Part shown: positions 17,588 to 26,007 of the stretch, piece by piece
Position numbering within the stretch: position 1 is the first letter of the stretch
Layout of the letters: each line of letters opens with the position of its first letter
NCBI RefSeq assembly: GCF_014655955.1
Contig: NZ_BNBO01000053.1
Location: 1 to 62,502 of the forward strand
Reading direction: 5' to 3'
Length of the DNA: 62,502 bases
Origin: Kitasatospora indigofera
Lineage (GTDB): Bacteria; Actinomycetota; Actinomycetes; Streptomycetales; Streptomycetaceae
Notes under the pieces: model-generated
Seen by the model: the letters and a program-made list of their open reading frames with translations, nothing else
Told to the model about the DNA's origin: nothing
Database searches by the model: none
Program-made: the position numbers and the translations under genes

Positions 17588-17820
17588 GGGCAGCGTCCTC
17601 GCCGCCACGGCCTGCCGCGGCGGCGGCCACATCCCCGCCCGCCAGGTCCACAACATGATCCTCGAATCCCACCTCGCCGACGCCGCGCCCCGCACCGGGT
17701 GGGCCGACGGGCACCTGGTCGTCGTCCACCCCGGCCTGGAGATCCCGGGCCGGCCCAACCCGGTGCGGGACGCCAGTCTCCGCCCGGCCCACCGCCATCC
17801 GCCTGCGCGGGCGTCAGACC
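17588..17820 (+). pseudogene. Fragment of an unrecognised conserved protein
   Basis: One frame reads CRGGGHIPARQVHNMILESH, then ADAAPRTGWADGHLVVVHPG, then LEIPGRPNPVRDASL. It has good codon use, but there is no start signal and composition is lost after about 17800. It looks like an internal or C-terminal piece of a longer protein. The family is not identified. Confidence 0.3.
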
Positions 17821-18038
17821 TTGGTCGCGTCCATCAGGGCGAGCCCGGCGAGCGCGACCACGGCGGAGACCGAGACCGTGATCCGCTGCCACCGCACCCA
17901 GTTCGCCCAGCCCCGCTCACACTTGCTGCCGACCATCATCCCGACGCCCCCCGCCATGAAGGTGCCCAGCGCGAACCACATCATGACCAGCAGCGTAGCC
18001 ACGGACCGGCCGGCGGTCATCGGAACCGGACGAGCCAC
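17814..18038 (-). CDS. Small two-helix membrane protein
   Basis: Up to 74 residues from GTG 18038. It has two hydrophobic segments, about 13-36 (TLLVMMWFALGTFMAGGVGM) and about 51-67 (ITVSVSAVVALAGLALM), joined by a basic/Trp loop (KCERGWANWVRWQR). The start is uncertain: GTG 18038, the ATG at residue 7 or the tandem ATG near residue 19 are all possible, and none has a strong ribosome binding site. Function unknown. Confidence 0.45.
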   Translation of the reverse strand: MARPVPMTAGRSVATLLVMMWFALGTFMAGGVGMMVGSKCERGWANWVRWQRITVSVSAVVALAGLALMDATKV

Positions 18039-18085
18039 CTGCGTGCCGCAGTACCGGTGTGAGCAGACTCCGGTGGGCGGGCATC

Positions 18086-18190
18086 GTGGAACGGGCCGCC
18101 GTGATCGTCACCGGCTACGACGCCGTCGGCGGCTGCACCCTGCGCCAGGCCTTCGCCCTACGGTTTGAGACCGTCTCAGCGAACGGGTGA
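18086..18190 (+). pseudogene. N-terminal relic of a gene split around the isomerase gene
   Basis: The frame from GTG 18086 reads VERAAVIVTGYDAVGGCTLR, then QAFALRF, and ends at TGA 18190. The ERAAxIVxGY...TLRQ opening recalls a plasmid/arm protein family whose C-terminus resembles the fragment at 19044-19190. The two pieces flank, on the other strand, an intact unrelated gene. That arrangement is what an insertion of the isomerase segment into this gene would leave. The family match is from memory. Confidence 0.35.
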
Positions 18191-18209
18191 CCGCGCCGTC
18201 GGCCACGCC

Positions 18210-19001
18210 TTACGCGTTCGGGTCCCAGGCGAAGAGCCGCTCGAAGATGACCCGGTCGCCGTCGATCTTCACCGACTCCAGCGGTGTGCGTCCGTAGAAC
18301 CACAGGACCAGCTCGGCGGCCGTGCCCCGGGCGGAGGCGTCGGCCGGGGCATGGGCCTCGCCCTCGCCGACAGCCGGGAGGCGGACGGCGCGGGCGCCGT
18401 CCGCCTCGACCGTGAAGCGCCAGGAGCGGCCTTCGGCGGCGTGGTAGTCGACGACGGCCGGCTCGTGCGGCCAGACGCCCGACCACGCGCAGCAGGTGAA
18501 CAGGAAGTCCTCGACGCCGTCCAGCGCCACCTCCGCCGGCAGCGGCTGCGCGGCGCCCACGGTGAGCTGGGCGTCATAGGTGTGCATCGCGATCTCCTGG
18601 AGCTGGTGCCGGGCGACGGCACCGCTGGTCCGCGGCGACTGCGAGGCGCCCCACCACGTCCAGCACTCGGCGTCCGGGCCGACCTCCCGCAGGGTGTCCA
18701 GCAGCTCCTGCGTCGACGCGGCCAGCCAGGCCACCAACGCCTCGCGCTCCCGGGGCGCCTGCGCCTCGGCGCGCGCCGCCACGGCCTCGGCCGGCGGGGC
18801 GTCGGCCGGACCGGCCTCGACGACGGCGGCCCAGAACGGGCGGCCCGAGCCCAGGTGCCGCGCCAGGTCGAACAGCGTCCACTCGGGACAGGTCGGCACC
18901 TGCACGTCCAGGCTGGGCGCGGCGGCGATCGCGGCCCGGAAGGCCGTCGCCCGCTCGTCGATCAGTCGCAGCAGGTCGGGAAGTTCAAGATTCTTCTGCA
19001 C
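18210..19001 (-). CDS. Maleylpyruvate isomerase-family (mycothiol-dependent, DinB-like) protein
   Basis: A 263-residue two-domain protein. The N-terminal DinB/MDMPI four-helix bundle (about 10-165) shows VPTCPEWTLFDLARHLG, with the metal-ligand His at the end of the helix, and ARHQLQEIAMHTYDAQLTVG with further ligand His residues. The C-terminal MDMPI domain (about 175-260) has VDYHAAEGRSWRF and ELVLWFYGRTPLESVKIDGD. Family members use mycothiol as cofactor or thiol donor; most are uncharacterised. The start is GTG 19001. It is flanked on both sides by pieces of what may be one interrupted gene. Confidence 0.82.
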   Translation of the reverse strand: MQKNLELPDLLRLIDERATAFRAAIAAAPSLDVQVPTCPEWTLFDLARHLGSGRPFWAAVVEAGPADAPPAEAVAARAEAQAPREREALVAWLAASTQELLDTLREVGPDAECWTWWGASQSPRTSGAVARHQLQEIAMHTYDAQLTVGAAQPLPAEVALDGVEDFLFTCCAWSGVWPHEPAVVDYHAAEGRSWRFTVEADGARAVRLPAVGEGEAHAPADASARGTAAELVLWFYGRTPLESVKIDGDRVIFERLFAWDPNA

Positions 19002-19043
19002 TACGGCTGTCTATCACCGCACTTCGGAGGCCGAAAGCGAATT

Positions 19044-19190
19044 TCCCGGCCGCCGCCTGCCGACGCCGCCGTCGAACCGCACATCGACAGCACCGTCCTC
19101 GCCGCCCGGATCGCCGAAGAAGAACGCCAACGCGCCCGACCACGGGAGTTCACCGACCAGGCGCTCCGTTCCTTCGGCCCCGGAGCCTGA
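19044..19190 (+). pseudogene. C-terminal relic of the split gene
   Basis: The frame reads AAVEPHIDSTVLAARIAEEE followed by RQRARPREFTDQALRSF, ending at TGA 19190. The VEPHID...AARIAEEE pattern resembles the end of the protein family suggested for 18086-18190. Upstream of about 19040 the similarity stops at the MDMPI gene's promoter region. Confidence 0.35.
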
Positions 19191-19206
19191 ACCGGCGGTC
19201 GAACTC

Positions 19207-19285
19207 GCCTCTCAATCGGTCAAGGTCGCCTGCCAGAGGACACCGCTGACCCGTCGCACCTAAGTTTGACCGGTGGGCTGATCGG
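19207..19285 (+). repeat. Composite repeat copy C
   Basis: CTCTCAATCGGTCAAGGTCG, then CCAGAGGACACCGCTGACCC, then GTCGCACCTAAGTTTGACCG align with copies A and B in the same order. It lacks the first GGTCAAGATCT block. It lies just upstream of a single small gene whose other side carries copy D in inverse orientation. Confidence 0.55.
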
Positions 19286-19330
19286 AAATGCCCAGGCGCG
19301 CCCAGCTGGGCTTCTGCCATCCTCGGGCGC

Positions 19331-19765
19331 GTGCCAGCTCGTAACCGCCGCCTGCCGCAGCACCTGTCGTGGCCGCTCACCTCGACGGACATCTGCTCCG
19401 CGCTCGGTGAGACGCCTTCCCACGCCCTCCAGCTCAGCTTCTTCGACCACCACTGGACGGACGGCACTCTCCTCAAGGCCAGGTGGGTGCCACCGACCAG
19501 CTCGAACTACGGCGCCGGCCTTCCTTCCGACCGGTGGTCGAGTGTCTGGATTACCGTCGCTCCCATACCGGGCAGCGAGCGGGCCGCTGCCCGCCAGATC
19601 CTGCGCGAGCAGGCGCTCCCCGAGCTGCGGAACTGGGTGGAGAAAGCCCGGAACGGCTCCGAGGCATGGGCGCTGAGCAGGCACAGCATCGCCTGGCGGT
19701 ACGTCAACCGGTTCCTGCACCTCAGCCATGACCAGCAGCCGTACCAGCCGGTCAAACTTCCCTGA
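19331..19765 (+). CDS. Hypothetical protein framed by inverted composite repeats
   Basis: A 144-residue protein from GTG 19331. Residues 8-65 include LPQHLSWPLTSTDICSALGE and LQLSFFDHHWTDGTLLKARW; the second half is helical (ERAAARQILREQALPELRNW). It has no named domain, signal or membrane segment, and no strong ribosome binding site. Its last codons (PVKLP) are encoded inside repeat copy D, and its start lies about 45 bp after copy C. A one-gene mobile unit is possible. Confidence 0.6.
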   Translation: MPARNRRLPQHLSWPLTSTDICSALGETPSHALQLSFFDHHWTDGTLLKARWVPPTSSNYGAGLPSDRWSSVWITVAPIPGSERAAARQILREQALPELRNWVEKARNGSEAWALSRHSIAWRYVNRFLHLSHDQQPYQPVKLP

Positions 19766-19790
19766 GACTCGCCAAACGCCTGACGGGCCA
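19749..19790 (-). repeat. Composite repeat copy D (partial)
   Basis: The reverse complement contains TTTGGCGAGTCTCAGGGAAG followed by TTTGACCGGC, matching the last two units of copy B (TTTGACGAGTCTCACCGCAG, TCTGACCG). It is inverted relative to copy C. Confidence 0.45.
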
Positions 19791-20340
19791 ACAGTCGCTG
19801 TACCGGGACGGCCACCGTCGCCTCGCCACGGCCCTGCCGTCACCACCCCGGTGCCGCAGGCATCCGGGCCCGCCGCCAGCTCCCCGCGGGGCCGTCAGGC
19901 CTCCGCCCCGGCCACTCCCGGTCCGGCCGCCAGGCCGGCACCCCCTTCACGGCCGCAGGCCGCCTGTTGGTGGGCGCGCTGGAGGATCAGGAGGACCAGG
20001 AGGGGCTGGAGGATCGGGTGGTGGTGCCCGGCTGCGCCCCGGCCCCGCGAGGCCGCTCTCGGGGCCGGTCCTTGCTGCGCCTGGGCGCCACCAGGCCATT
20101 CCTGGCCGGCCTGCCGGCCGTCCCCGGGATGGCCGATGCTTGACGGGGCTGTGTTGTGCCGAATTAACGCCGTTCCGGCTGTCTCCAAAATCGCGGCGGG
20201 CGCTGTCTGCCGCTGGCGTTTTCCCGTGCGGTGATGTCATTCGGCCCGCCCTCAGGCCAGTACTGAGCCGTTATCCGGCCGCATCGTCCGTCTTCCAGAC
20301 GTGTACTTCTGTGCTGTGAAGCGGAGGTTCTGCCGCACTG
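19766..20340. other. Intergenic region
   Basis: About 570 bp, including the rest of repeat D. It is Pro/Arg-rich in every frame. GC drops around 20150-20340, near the convergent end of the next gene. No gene is seen. Confidence 0.4.
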
Positions 20341-20994
20341 CTATTCATCGAAAAGGACTGGCTCTCGTGTCATGACGTTGTGAACGGATTCGCTGAATTG
20401 TTCCCGAAGAGGGGTTATCCAGGTACTCCAGGCTTCTTCGCGTTCTTCTCTCGTTGTACCCGGGCCGCCTACGAGTCGTGTGACGCTCGTGCATCGGATG
20501 TTGATATCGCGGGCCAGCGCTCCGGCTTCGGATGGCCCGATCCCTCTGACCTCGTGAGCGATGCTGTGCATGTCGTAGGTGATGCCGTCCAGTGCTTCTT
20601 TGTCCATCCCTCGGAAGAGGGCGATGCGGAACCGGCCGAGGCATTCACGGAAGCGGTCGTAGGAGGCTCGGCGGGCGTCCAGGAGCCAGCGGTCGCGTTC
20701 TGCTCGGGCTTGGGCTCTTGCGACTTCGAGTGCGGACTGGTGGCTGGCGGCTGCCAGGGCGATCGCGCTGCGGTGGCTGGCCGCTGTCTGGGCGGCTTGG
20801 AGTTCGAGGGCGGCGCGGTGGCCTGCCTCGGCCTGGGCGAGGGCCGCCTGGTGGGCGGCTGCGGCACTCTCGCGGGCGGCCTGGTTGAGGGCGTGGGTCT
20901 GCTGCAGGGCGGTGCGTTTTTGCCAGTGGGCGACGAGGACGCTCACGGGGATGCCCGCGAGAGCCACCAGGGCCGCTATGCCTGTGAGGTCCAT
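20341..20994 (-). CDS. Membrane-anchored coiled-coil hypothetical protein
   Basis: 217 residues from ATG 20994. The short N-terminal TM helix is DLTGIAALVALAGIPVSVLV (2-21). A long Ala/Gln/His-rich heptad region follows (about 25-105), with periodic A-A-H-Q/R-A/S units that predict a coiled coil. A helical C-terminal domain follows (about 106-217: ERDRWLLDARRASYDRFREC, LFRGMDKEALDGITYDMHSI, RLVGGPGTTREEREEAWSTW). The upstream extension of the frame is Arg/Gly/Ala artefact and is rejected. Proteins of this layout are common on actinobacterial plasmids and arms but have no assigned function. Confidence 0.65.
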   Translation of the reverse strand: MDLTGIAALVALAGIPVSVLVAHWQKRTALQQTHALNQAARESAAAAHQAALAQAEAGHRAALELQAAQTAASHRSAIALAAASHQSALEVARAQARAERDRWLLDARRASYDRFRECLGRFRIALFRGMDKEALDGITYDMHSIAHEVRGIGPSEAGALARDINIRCTSVTRLVGGPGTTREEREEAWSTWITPLREQFSESVHNVMTREPVLFDE

Positions 20995-21819
20995 GACAGA
21001 GCATGATGCCCCGTCAGATCTGCGGGTCAGGCAGCAGGGCTGCACGTCCGCCTGCCCCGCTGCCTGCCCTGCCCCGCTGCCTGCCCTGCGCTGCGCCTGG
21101 CCGGATGCTCCCCGCCGGCCGGCTGCCCTGGCCTGCGCACCGCCGCCTCGCCGGCCCGCCGCCGGGGGCGGACGTGCTGCCTGCCGTCGCTCTCCCCGGG
21201 GGCGGGCTCCGGCAGGTGGTGCCGGGCGCGCCCCGGGCGGGGAGGCACCGAGGGGGTGTCGCCCGCGGGGGTGTGCTGCCGTCCCTGGGCCCGTAGGCTG
21301 CCCTCCCGGCCCACCACCCCGGCACCGCCGGGCACCGGCCACGCCCGCTGTGCCCCGTCAGGGGGCTGTAGGCCCCCGCCTGGGCTCACCTGCCACCCTC
21401 GCCGGTGCGACAAGGCCCGGCCCCGCCCACCCGCGCGCCGCGGTACCACCAGGCCCTGCCACTGGCCGCCCACCATGCCGCGGGGCCGTCAGGCCCCGGC
21501 CCCCGGCCGCTCGCCGGCGCCCCCACCGCGGCCGCAGGCCGCCCGCGCTGAGGGTGGTGGCCGTTGGGGGGCAGGGTGGGGGGGTCGGGCTGCGCCCCGG
21601 TCCGGGTTCGCTTCCGCCGGGGGTGTGGTGCTGTTTCCTGTGCTGTCCTTGGGGGTCGGGGGTGAGTTCCTGACAGCTCTTGCATCTCGGCCCCCGAGTG
21701 CGTGACACCTCTTGCATCTTGTCGCGCCGCAGGTCGGAGGGGGGCGGGCCGCCAGGAGCCGCCTGTCCGGGCTGTTTCTGGCCGCCGACCCTGCTGCTGT
21801 CATGGCCGCCTTCGTGCCG
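20995..21819. other. Very GC-rich low-complexity region
   Basis: About 825 bp made of Gly/Pro/Arg/Ala-coding-like repeats (many CCGCCGG, GCCTGCC and CCCGG runs). I see no gene. Near its right edge are the two direct repeats at 21671 and 21703. Confidence 0.4.
21671..21719 (+). repeat. Pair of 17-bp direct repeats, 32 bp apart
   Basis: TGACAGCTCTTGCATCT (21671-21687) and TGACACCTCTTGCATCT (21703-21719) differ at one base. They are spaced 32 bp, about three helical turns, as expected for cooperative protein-binding sites. They lie about 100 bp from the 3' end of the thioesterase gene. Confidence 0.5.
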
Positions 21820-23106
21820 TCAGCTGCTGCGCAGTCCTGAGAGGAGCGTGAGCACCTGCGCCCACCCCGCCGCCTGTGCGGCGGCGTTCCCGGCACGGGT
21901 GCCGCCGAAGTTCGTGGTGCGCTTGGAAGCTGCGCTGCCCAGGGTGGTGTCCGCGGCGAGGTAGGGGAAGGTGCCGACGAGGTGGCCCGCGTCGGGGTAG
22001 ACGATCGCCTGGTGCGGATGGGGGTTCTGCGCGAGATCGAGTGCCTTCACCAGTTGGCCCGCCCAGTTCGCGGAAGGCCAGATCCTGTCGTCGGCGCCGG
22101 CGATCGCCAGCAGCGGACCGTCGAGCTTGTCGAGCGGGATCGTGCCGGTCGGCACCGGGCTGCCGTGAAGGGTCCAGGCGGTCGGCCCGCTCGGGAATCC
22201 GGGGTTGACCTGGGCCGAGGGTGCGTAGACCACGGCACCGTGGACCAGCGTCGGGTAGTCCTCGGCCAGCAGGAGAGCGGCTTCGCTGCCGCGCGAGTAG
22301 CCCAGGGCGAGGAGCTGTGCGGGGTCGACCTCCGGTTGGGCGGCCAACAGGCGCGCGGCGTCGGCGAAGTACTCCAGCGGGACGTCCTGCAGGGTGGACG
22401 GCAGCCCGGGCAGCCCGAAGTACCCCAGGGCCAGGGTCGGATATCCGTGGGAGGCGAGCAGCGCCGCTGTGAAGTTCTGGCCGGTGCCGCCCTCGGAGCC
22501 GCCGAAGGCCAGGACCGCGGGACGGCGGGCCGTCCCGGACGGTGGGAGGAAGAGCTCGCCCGCGATGCCGTCCTTCGCGGGGGTCAACTCGCGGGCGGTG
22601 ACGCCGTCGGCCAGCCAGTGGCGTTCCAGCACCCGGACGGCCTGCTGTCGTCCGCCGGTTTCGACTGCCAGGCGGACCTGGTAGTAACCCTGGAGCTGGG
22701 GGAACTTGGGTACGAAGGCTGTTGCGGCGGCGTCCGCGGGGGGTTCCATCGACCAGAACAGGCCCATGCCATCGACGCCCTGATAGGAGCCGGAGCGCGG
22801 GGCAGTCGTGGCGAGGTCGACGGCGCCCTGCGGGTCGGCCACGAAGGCGGCGTGCGCCTGCCAGCTGCTCGCCCGGTAGTCCGAGGCCTGCGTGGTGACG
22901 GTCACCTCCGCTCCCGGCGCGAGCCCGGTGATCCGCACCCGGACCGCCTGATCCGCAAGCGCCTCCGGTTGGTCGACCTCGATCGCGACCGCGCCGGAAC
23001 CCGAAATGGCTCTGTCATGCCCACCGGTGCAGCCGCTCACCGTGACACCGGTCAGCGCCAGCACGACTGCCGCCGCCCACGTCCTGACCGAACGACTCCT
23101 GGCCAC
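21820..23106 (-). CDS. Acyl-CoA thioesterase/BAAT-type alpha/beta hydrolase, predicted lipoprotein
   Basis: A 428-residue predicted lipoprotein. The start GTG 23106 has GGGGGAGGA about 6 bp upstream. The signal is SRSVRTWAAAVVLALTGVTV then a lipobox ending SGC at Cys 26. The N-terminal beta-sandwich (about 35-170) matches the Thio_hydro/BAAT N-terminal domain. The C-terminal alpha/beta hydrolase domain (about 185-425) has the nucleophile elbow GYSRGSEAALLLAEDYP (Ser), the acid in AIAGADDRIWPS and the His in YPDAGHLVGTFP. Family members cleave or transfer acyl thioesters such as bile-acid or fatty acyl-CoA. Export as a lipoprotein suggests an extracellular ester substrate instead (inference). 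Confidence 0.82.
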   Translation of the reverse strand: MARSRSVRTWAAAVVLALTGVTVSGCTGGHDRAISGSGAVAIEVDQPEALADQAVRVRITGLAPGAEVTVTTQASDYRASSWQAHAAFVADPQGAVDLATTAPRSGSYQGVDGMGLFWSMEPPADAAATAFVPKFPQLQGYYQVRLAVETGGRQQAVRVLERHWLADGVTARELTPAKDGIAGELFLPPSGTARRPAVLAFGGSEGGTGQNFTAALLASHGYPTLALGYFGLPGLPSTLQDVPLEYFADAARLLAAQPEVDPAQLLALGYSRGSEAALLLAEDYPTLVHGAVVYAPSAQVNPGFPSGPTAWTLHGSPVPTGTIPLDKLDGPLLAIAGADDRIWPSANWAGQLVKALDLAQNPHPHQAIVYPDAGHLVGTFPYLAADTTLGSAASKRTTNFGGTRAGNAAAQAAGWAQVLTLLSGLRSS

Positions 23107-23229
23107 GTCGCTATCCTCCCCCGATGACGGTGACATTCTCATATGGTCCAGACCAATGGTCAAGGTCGTTTGGGGCGCACAAGGGGCACGCCTGGACCAT
23201 CAGCGGAGAGGACGGATGCCCTTCGGCGG

Positions 23230-24545
23230 TGCCGCTGCGCGAGGTCACGACATAGCGTTGGCCGCGGATGCTGAAGCCCTTGCCCTTCCTTGGAGCCGCC
23301 CTTGGCCGGGTCGACCGTGCTGGCATCCCCGGCAGACCCGCCGCGCTGCTCACCGTGCCCGCTGACAGGCCCAGGCCCGCCCCGGCCGCCCCTGCCGCCT
23401 ACCGGGCCCGCTCCACGGGGCAGACCTCGGCGAGCAGGTCCAGCAGGTACTCCGCCACCTGCCCGGCCTCGCCGGCTTGCACCCATGTGTGGTGGCGTCC
23501 GGCGGGTGCCGCGCCGCCTCGGTGCTACGCCTGGTGCCGCTGCCGGTATCGGTCGGCTCCGGATCTCGCCGGGCGTCCGGCCGGCTGCCGGCAGGGTGGC
23601 GGCGAGCTCACCGAGCGCCTCACCCTCGCGGTACGCGTCCTCCGATTCCCGGAACACCTCGGCGGACCGCCCACCGGCTTCTACCGCCCGCCCGTACGCC
23701 TCAGCACCCCGCCACGCGGTGCCGAGGCTGTTCCAGGCCATGGCTTCGCGGTGGCGGTCGCCGAGGTCCTGGTAGATGTCGAGGGCGTGTTGGTGGGTGT
23801 CGCGGGCGTCGTCGAAGCGGCGCAACTCCCCGAGGGCGGTGCCGAGGTTGTTCCAGGCCGTTGCTTCGCGGTGGCGGTCGCCGAGGGAGGTGGCGGCGTC
23901 ATGGGCGAGGGTGGCGACGGCCAGGGCGTCCTGCAGATGCCGACGTGAATTCAGGTAGTTCGCCAAGAGGGACGCCAGGGTGATGGTGGTGTCGGGGTGG
24001 CCGGTGGCGTGTGCGGTGTGGACGGCGGCGACGAGATTGGCGCGCTCCGCGTCGAACCAGGCCATGGCGGCGCCTCGGTCGGGGAAGCGCTTCTTGTCGC
24101 CGCCCGCCGTGGGGTTGAGATGGGCGGCGGCCCGCGCGGTGCGGGCGTAGTACTCGAAGAGGCGCAGCTGGGCCCTGGTGCTGTACTGGGGGCTCAGGCG
24201 GGCCTGTTCGGTGGCGGCGTAGGCGCGCACGAGATGGTGCATGCGCCAACGCTGCGTTTCGGGGTCCTGACGGATGAGGCTCGCCGCTTCGAGCGCGGTC
24301 AGGCGCAGACGGACGTCGCGCGGCTTGCCGATGCCGGTGAAGGCGACAGCGGTCTCGGTGGACAGGTCCGGCCCCCGGGGTTCACGGCGAGCAGCCGGAA
24401 CAGCTCGGCGTGGGGACCAGCAGCCGCCGGTAGGAGCGTTCCAGGACCGCCCGAATCGCCCGCTTACCGTCGTCCAGCACAACCAGCCACTCGTCCAAGA
24501 CCTCCAGGTCCTGCGCCAGCTGAGCCGGCTTCAAGCCCACGGCTC
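23230..24545 (-). pseudogene. Decayed NB-ARC/TPR (AfsR-like STAND) regulator
   Basis: At the right edge, one frame reads LKPAQLAQDLEVLDEWLVVL and AIRAVLERSYRRLL, the end of an NB-ARC module. After a frameshift near 24400 the winged-helix part continues (DLSTETAVAFTGIGKPRDVR, LRLTALEAASLIRQDPETQR, WRMHHLVRAYA). TPR units then follow (DRHREATAWNNLGTALGELR, IYQDLGDRHREAMAWNSLGT). The N-terminal half with Walker A is absent, and beyond about 23600 the frame becomes Arg/Gly/Pro-rich. It is a relic of a signal-transduction ATPase with no surviving activity expected. Confidence 0.65.
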
Positions 24546-24779
24546 CTGATCAGCGGGGCACTGGAGCCCTGGGGGCTGCCCAGAGTCCCGCCGAGGCCTA
24601 CAAATGGTGAGGTGGCGCCATTGAGGCCGCCCCTGTGCTCGTACCGGGGCGTTCGCCACAACACCCCTGATCGCCTCTGTGGCGCCCCGCCGAGCCGGCG
24701 CCCAAGCCCAGGTAGGGCCGTCGACCCCGGCCGGTGTTCGCCCGCCCCACGGCGGCGGGCGGCGACTGTTGCCGTGGAG

Positions 24780-25135
24780 GCTGCTCCTACCGCCTCCTCC
24801 GCGGGGCATTTGGAGGAGCCGGACCGGGAGCGGATCGGCTTCGGCGCCCGTCTGGACCAGGCGCAGCTGCTGGCTACGCTGTCCGGCATCTCAGCGAATG
24901 GCAGGCCGGCGGGAGGTCGGCACCGCAGGTATGAGATGCCGGGCGGGATCCGGCCGCCAACGATGGGGATCCGGGCGGTTTGGGTGTGGCCCCCGCAGAC
25001 GATGTACCGACCACAGTCCAGGACCTTGATGGTGTGGGTGGCCGACTCCACGCAGGCGGTGTCCAAATATTTGGCACGGCGAACTCCAGACCCGGGGTTG
25101 CCCCCAGCAGCCGTGTGATTCGGCTGCCCGACCAC
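24780..25135 (-). pseudogene. Possible hypothetical gene fragment
   Basis: From GTG 25135 the first ~70 codons have natural composition (VRRAKYLDTACVESATHTIK, VLDCGRYIVCGGHTQTARIP, YLRCRPPAGLPFAEMP). After about 24800 the frame loses coding character. The Cys content is high. I do not recognise it; it may be a truncated gene. Confidence 0.3.
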
Positions 25136-25137
25136 CG

Positions 25138-25809
25138 TCAGGGAGCCGAGTCAGCCGCGATGGCATAGTCCATCGCTGCCGCTGCATCAGCAACATCCGC
25201 CAGGGACACCTTGCTGTTCAAAGCCGTGACCACGTTCTGGGTCAGCGGGCGGAGGGCATACACGTGTCGCACGGCATCGATGTTGACCGGGGTCTCGTAG
25301 TAGTCCTCAGCGAACCTCTGGAATGCCTCCGGCGACGGGTTGACCAGCAGGTGGAACAGCCAGCCCGAGCCGTCGGGGTCGGAGGTGTCCTCAGGGAAGT
25401 CGATCTCTCCCGCCTGCCAGTGGTCGCTCCCCGCCTCACGCCAGAGGCAGGCCGTCACCCTGGGCATTCCGTCGTCTGTGAAGGCCGGCTCTTCGACGTA
25501 ACTACGGAACACCTCGGGGACCGAGTCCACCACGCCTGGCCAGGGCTCGTCGTCGACATACGGGCTCATCGCTGACTCATGGTCGAAGCCTCGGACAAAC
25601 GCGCCCGCCGGAGAGAAGACGACGTCGAACTCGTCCCCCGAGCCGTTGCGCATGGAGGCGTTCTCCTCCGTCGCTGACCAGGCCGAACTGAATGAGTAGT
25701 AGCGCTCACCGTCCGGGTTCAGCACGCTCTCCAGCATGGCCATCGACCGACACCGGTCCCGCAACGTCGGGATATCAGGAAGCGCCTCGGCAACATCATG
25801 AACGGTCAT
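25138..25809 (-). CDS. Conserved hypothetical protein
   Basis: A 223-residue soluble acidic protein from ATG 25809, with GGATGG about 6 bp upstream; the longer upstream frame is not coding-like. Stretches include TVHDVAEALPDIPTLRDRCR, RYYSFSSAWSATEENASMRN, VVFSPAGAFVRGFDHESAMS, WLFHLLVNPSPEAFQRFAED and NVVTALNSKVSLADVADAAA. It resembles proteins of unknown function found widely in Streptomyces, some near toxin-immunity loci, but I see no SUKH or immunity signature. Function unknown. Confidence 0.65.
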   Translation of the reverse strand: MTVHDVAEALPDIPTLRDRCRSMAMLESVLNPDGERYYSFSSAWSATEENASMRNGSGDEFDVVFSPAGAFVRGFDHESAMSPYVDDEPWPGVVDSVPEVFRSYVEEPAFTDDGMPRVTACLWREAGSDHWQAGEIDFPEDTSDPDGSGWLFHLLVNPSPEAFQRFAEDYYETPVNIDAVRHVYALRPLTQNVVTALNSKVSLADVADAAAAMDYAIAADSAP

Positions 25810-26007
25810 GCGGACCATCCAAGCGCACGCCACCGACACTGATCCGCGTAGCCGGGCTGGTCGTGGCCCTGCCAATGACTGACGCCCTGCCAGGGCTGTC
25901 CCCGAGTTGTTCTGTCCACCTGGCCGGGCAGCCCCTCGGTGCGCCCGGGCAGGGTTCCGCTTCCGGCTGCCACCGGGAGCGCCACCGAGGAGCCGGAAGG
26001 CCGACAG

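Noticed and set aside
23158..23176. Extra copy of the composite repeat (GGTCAAGGTCG) upstream of the thioesterase gene
   Set aside because: Only 11 bases match copy C and the following iterated units are absent. Chance similarity is likely.
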